Assembly: GCF_030440555.1 (NCBI RefSeq)
Contig: NZ_CP047118.1
Coordinates: 1,240,001-1,304,000, forward strand
From: Corynebacterium caspium DSM 44850
Lineage (GTDB): Bacteria; Actinomycetota; Actinomycetes; Mycobacteriales; Mycobacteriaceae
Direction of reading: 5' to 3'
DNA length: 64,000 bases
Shown: in pieces, positions 62,158 through 64,000 of the stretch
How positions within the stretch are numbered: position 1 is the first letter of the stretch
How the letters are laid out: the number at the start of each line of letters is the position of its first letter
Position numbers and translations under genes: made by a program
The notes under the pieces: model-generated
Told to the model about the DNA's origin: nothing
What the model saw: the letters and a program-made list of their open reading frames with translations, nothing else
Databases searched by the model: none

Positions 62158-63606
62158 TTATAGTTGGCTTGGATCTTGGCGTTTAGGCAAAACTAGGGGG
62201 CGGGCGCCAGCAATTTCTTCAACTATCCGAATTACCTGGTTGGAATAGCCAAATTCATTGTCGTACCACACATATAGCACCAAGTTTTTGCCCTCGGCAA
62301 TGGTGGCCAGTCCATCAATGATGCCGGTGCGGTCATGCCCAACAAAATCTGTGGAAACTACCTCTGGGGAGTAAATCCAATCGATTTGCTGCCGCAATTT
62401 AGAATGTAGCGAAACCCTTCGCAAGAATTCGTTGATTTCTTCTTTGGTGGTCTCTTTTTCCAGGCGCAGATTCAAAACAGCCATGGAAACATTTGGAGTA
62501 GGTACCCGAATAGCATTTCCGGTGAGTTTTCCAGCAAGCTCCGGCAGGGCTTTAGCTACTGCGCGCGCAGCCCCAGTTTCGGTGAGCACCATATTTAAAC
62601 CAGCTGCCCGTCCGCGGCGGGCTCCCTTATGGAAATTATCGATGAGGTTTTGGTCATTGGTATAGGAGTGAATGGTTTCCACATGCCCATGGATGACCCC
62701 ATAACGATCATTAATTACTTTTAGCACCGGAGTGATGGCATTAGTGGTGCAAGAAGCCGCTGAGAGAATGGTATCTGCAGGCTGGATTTCTTTATGGTTT
62801 ATGCCATAAACAATATTTTTTATATCACCTTTACCAGGGGCGGTAAGCAGTACGCGCGCAATTCCTGGGGCTTCTAGGTGTTGGCTTAGGCCTTCTTGGT
62901 CGCGCCATCGTCCGGTGTTATCAACTAGCACTGCATTATTAATCCCGTAGCTGGGGTAATCCACGGTGCGGGGATCATCGGAATAAATTACCTGGATAGG
63001 GGTGCCATTGGCCCAGATAATGTTGTTTTCTTCATCAACAGAGATAGTGCCATTAAAGGCTCCGTGGACTGAATCTCGACGCAAAAGAGAGGCCCGTTTA
63101 GCCAGGTCATCGGGGCTATTTTTGCGCACTACTACCGCGCGCAGCCGGACTCCTTGATAGAGAGCTTCGCGGTCAATAAGGATCCGGGCTAGCAGCCGGC
63201 CGATGCGCCCAAAACCGTAGAGCACGACGTCTGTCTGCTGTGGTTTTTCGGTGGCTGTTTTTAGAACTGGGGCTAATTCCGCTGTGAGAAAAGCTAGTAA
63301 ATCTCCGCCTATTTTGCTGTAGCGGTAAGTCAATTGACCGATGTCTATAGAAGAAGTACCTAATTCTAAAGAATTAAGCTCCCGGATGATCTGGAGCGAT
63401 TCATCTATCGGGAGCTCTTTGGAGGTGATGTGGCGGGCGTAGCGGTGGGCCTTGATTACATCTGTGGGAGTGGAATTTGTGAGCAGGTGTCCGAAAATGG
63501 AAACCACCACATTGTGATTGCGGTGTAAGGAATCAATTAAGGGAACTATCTCGTGGGCAAGGGTAATCCGGTGGTTCCAATCTTTATGATGATCAGTCAC
63601 AGCCAT
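62158..63606 (-). CDS. gapX: Long-form glyceraldehyde-3-phosphate dehydrogenase
   Basis: 482 residues, about 145 longer than ordinary GAPDH. An N-terminal helical extension (about 1-125) precedes the Rossmann domain VVLYGFGRIGRLLARIL and the catalytic SCTTNAITP (about residue 285), with the usual YVWYDNEFGYS near the C-terminus. This is the second, NADP-using, gluconeogenic GAPDH of corynebacteria (gapX, also called gapB). AGGAAAG precedes the ATG; TATTAT (63641-63646) on the minus strand is a probable -10. Fits with glpX and eno. Confidence 0.93.
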   Translation of the reverse strand: MAVTDHHKDWNHRITLAHEIVPLIDSLHRNHNVVVSIFGHLLTNSTPTDVIKAHRYARHITSKELPIDESLQIIRELNSLELGTSSIDIGQLTYRYSKIGGDLLAFLTAELAPVLKTATEKPQQTDVVLYGFGRIGRLLARILIDREALYQGVRLRAVVVRKNSPDDLAKRASLLRRDSVHGAFNGTISVDEENNIIWANGTPIQVIYSDDPRTVDYPSYGINNAVLVDNTGRWRDQEGLSQHLEAPGIARVLLTAPGKGDIKNIVYGINHKEIQPADTILSAASCTTNAITPVLKVINDRYGVIHGHVETIHSYTNDQNLIDNFHKGARRGRAAGLNMVLTETGAARAVAKALPELAGKLTGNAIRVPTPNVSMAVLNLRLEKETTKEEINEFLRRVSLHSKLRQQIDWIYSPEVVSTDFVGHDRTGIIDGLATIAEGKNLVLYVWYDNEFGYSNQVIRIVEEIAGARPLVLPKRQDPSQL

Positions 63607-63752
63607 ACTTTCCTGAGAAGGGGAGGTTTACACCCACAACATAATAGAATCGGGCAGAAAATATATGCCGATCTTCTTTTCGGGGGTAACCATCGCTCCC
63701 CCTGCCAGGCCGGCACCAAACAGTCCCTGCGGCCCCGGTATCCTTAACAGCT

Positions 63753-64000
63753 ATGAATTCCCCGCTTACCGCTACTGAAGCAGCACGCCGCCGTACTTTT
63801 GCCGTTATTGCCCACCCCGATGCTGGTAAATCCACGCTCACCGAGGCTTTGGCACTGCACGCACACGTGATTTCAGAAGCTGGTGCCACCCACGGTAAAG
63901 CGGGTCGAAAGGCCACGGTTTCAGACTGGATGGAGATGGAAAAAGATCGGGGCATTTCCATTGCATCTTCAGCCTTGCAATTTGAGTACGCTCCCGAGGG
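63753..64000 (+). CDS. prfC: Peptide chain release factor 3, N-terminal part
   Basis: GTPase that recycles RF1/RF2 from ribosomes. Open to the window edge, about 82 residues. After [20 protein letters not shown] (G1) comes [13 protein letters not shown], the RF3-type switch region. TATCCT ends eight bases before the ATG, so the mRNA is probably leaderless. Confidence 0.93.
   Translation, partial: MNSPLTATEAARRRTFAVIAHPDAGKSTLTEALALHAHVISEAGATHGKAGRKATVSDWMEMEKDRGISIASSALQFEYAPE

Overview
The window looks like a chromosomal segment of a Corynebacterium of roughly 50% GC, or a very close relative. The evidence is mycothiol chemistry (a Mca amidase), actinobacterial families of unknown function (DUF4245, DUF4307, DUF501, DUF5997, DUF6542), a long GapX/GapB-type GAPDH, and two gene orders shared with mycobacteria. 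One is glyA-coaA-uppS-mca-DUF4307-greA. The other is mfd, mazG, transglycosylase, eno, ftsB, DUF501, ppx, with glmU-prs-rplY-pth next to it. No prophage, insertion sequence, CRISPR array or rRNA is visible.

Layout. Positions 1-5.1 kb carry an oligopeptide importer (oppC cut by the edge, oppB, two tandem oppA lipoprotein genes). A 565-bp divergent region with a strongly folded segment leads to the potassium transporter kup, then an S33 aminopeptidase. Positions 9-12.5 kb hold an iron(III) ABC transporter behind a DtxR-like box. Positions 12.5-24.4 kb are housekeeping: nitroreductase, ychF, an AI-2E-type membrane protein, rmuC, DUF6542, ispH, xseAB, DUF4245, glpX and fumC. Positions 24.5-26.7 kb hold a tetR-DHA2 efflux pair. 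Next come a LysR effector-domain protein without a helix-turn-helix opposite a DUF5997 gene, then glyA, coaA, a flavodoxin, uppS, mca, DUF4307, greA and a lipoprotein. Positions 34.9-37.8 kb encode a BI-1 family protein and two secreted, C-terminally membrane-anchored proteins, one a trypsin-like protease. After a tRNA come ppx, DUF501 and ftsB. A metal ABC transporter of manganese type, with a Zur/FurB-like palindrome in front, sits between ftsB and eno. A lytic transglycosylase, a small secreted protein, mazG, an APC amino-acid permease, an LLM oxidoreductase, an SDR, mfd and tetR follow. Positions 54-64 kb hold tRNA-Gln, a Tat-exported multicopper oxidase, glmU-prs-rplY-pth, an FAH-family enzyme, a small Cys-rich protein, a second shortened pth, gapX and the start of prfC.

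How the genes work together. Three nutrient or metal import systems (peptide, iron, manganese or zinc) each have a candidate operator. The central-metabolism genes glpX, fumC, eno and gapX fit gluconeogenesis and the TCA cycle. glmU, uppS, the transglycosylase and ftsB serve the cell envelope and division. mfd, xseAB, mazG and rmuC serve DNA maintenance. Many genes have a -10 hexamer only 7-10 bases before the start codon, which suggests leaderless mRNAs.

I did not find a convincing undescribed multi-gene system. The signals most worth a second look are the folded segment upstream of kup, a terminator-like hairpin in the rplY leader, overlapping start codons of mazG and the permease, a Leu(UAA) tRNA with a short variable loop, and several small uncharacterised proteins. 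All calls are by eye from sequence; no search or folding program was run.
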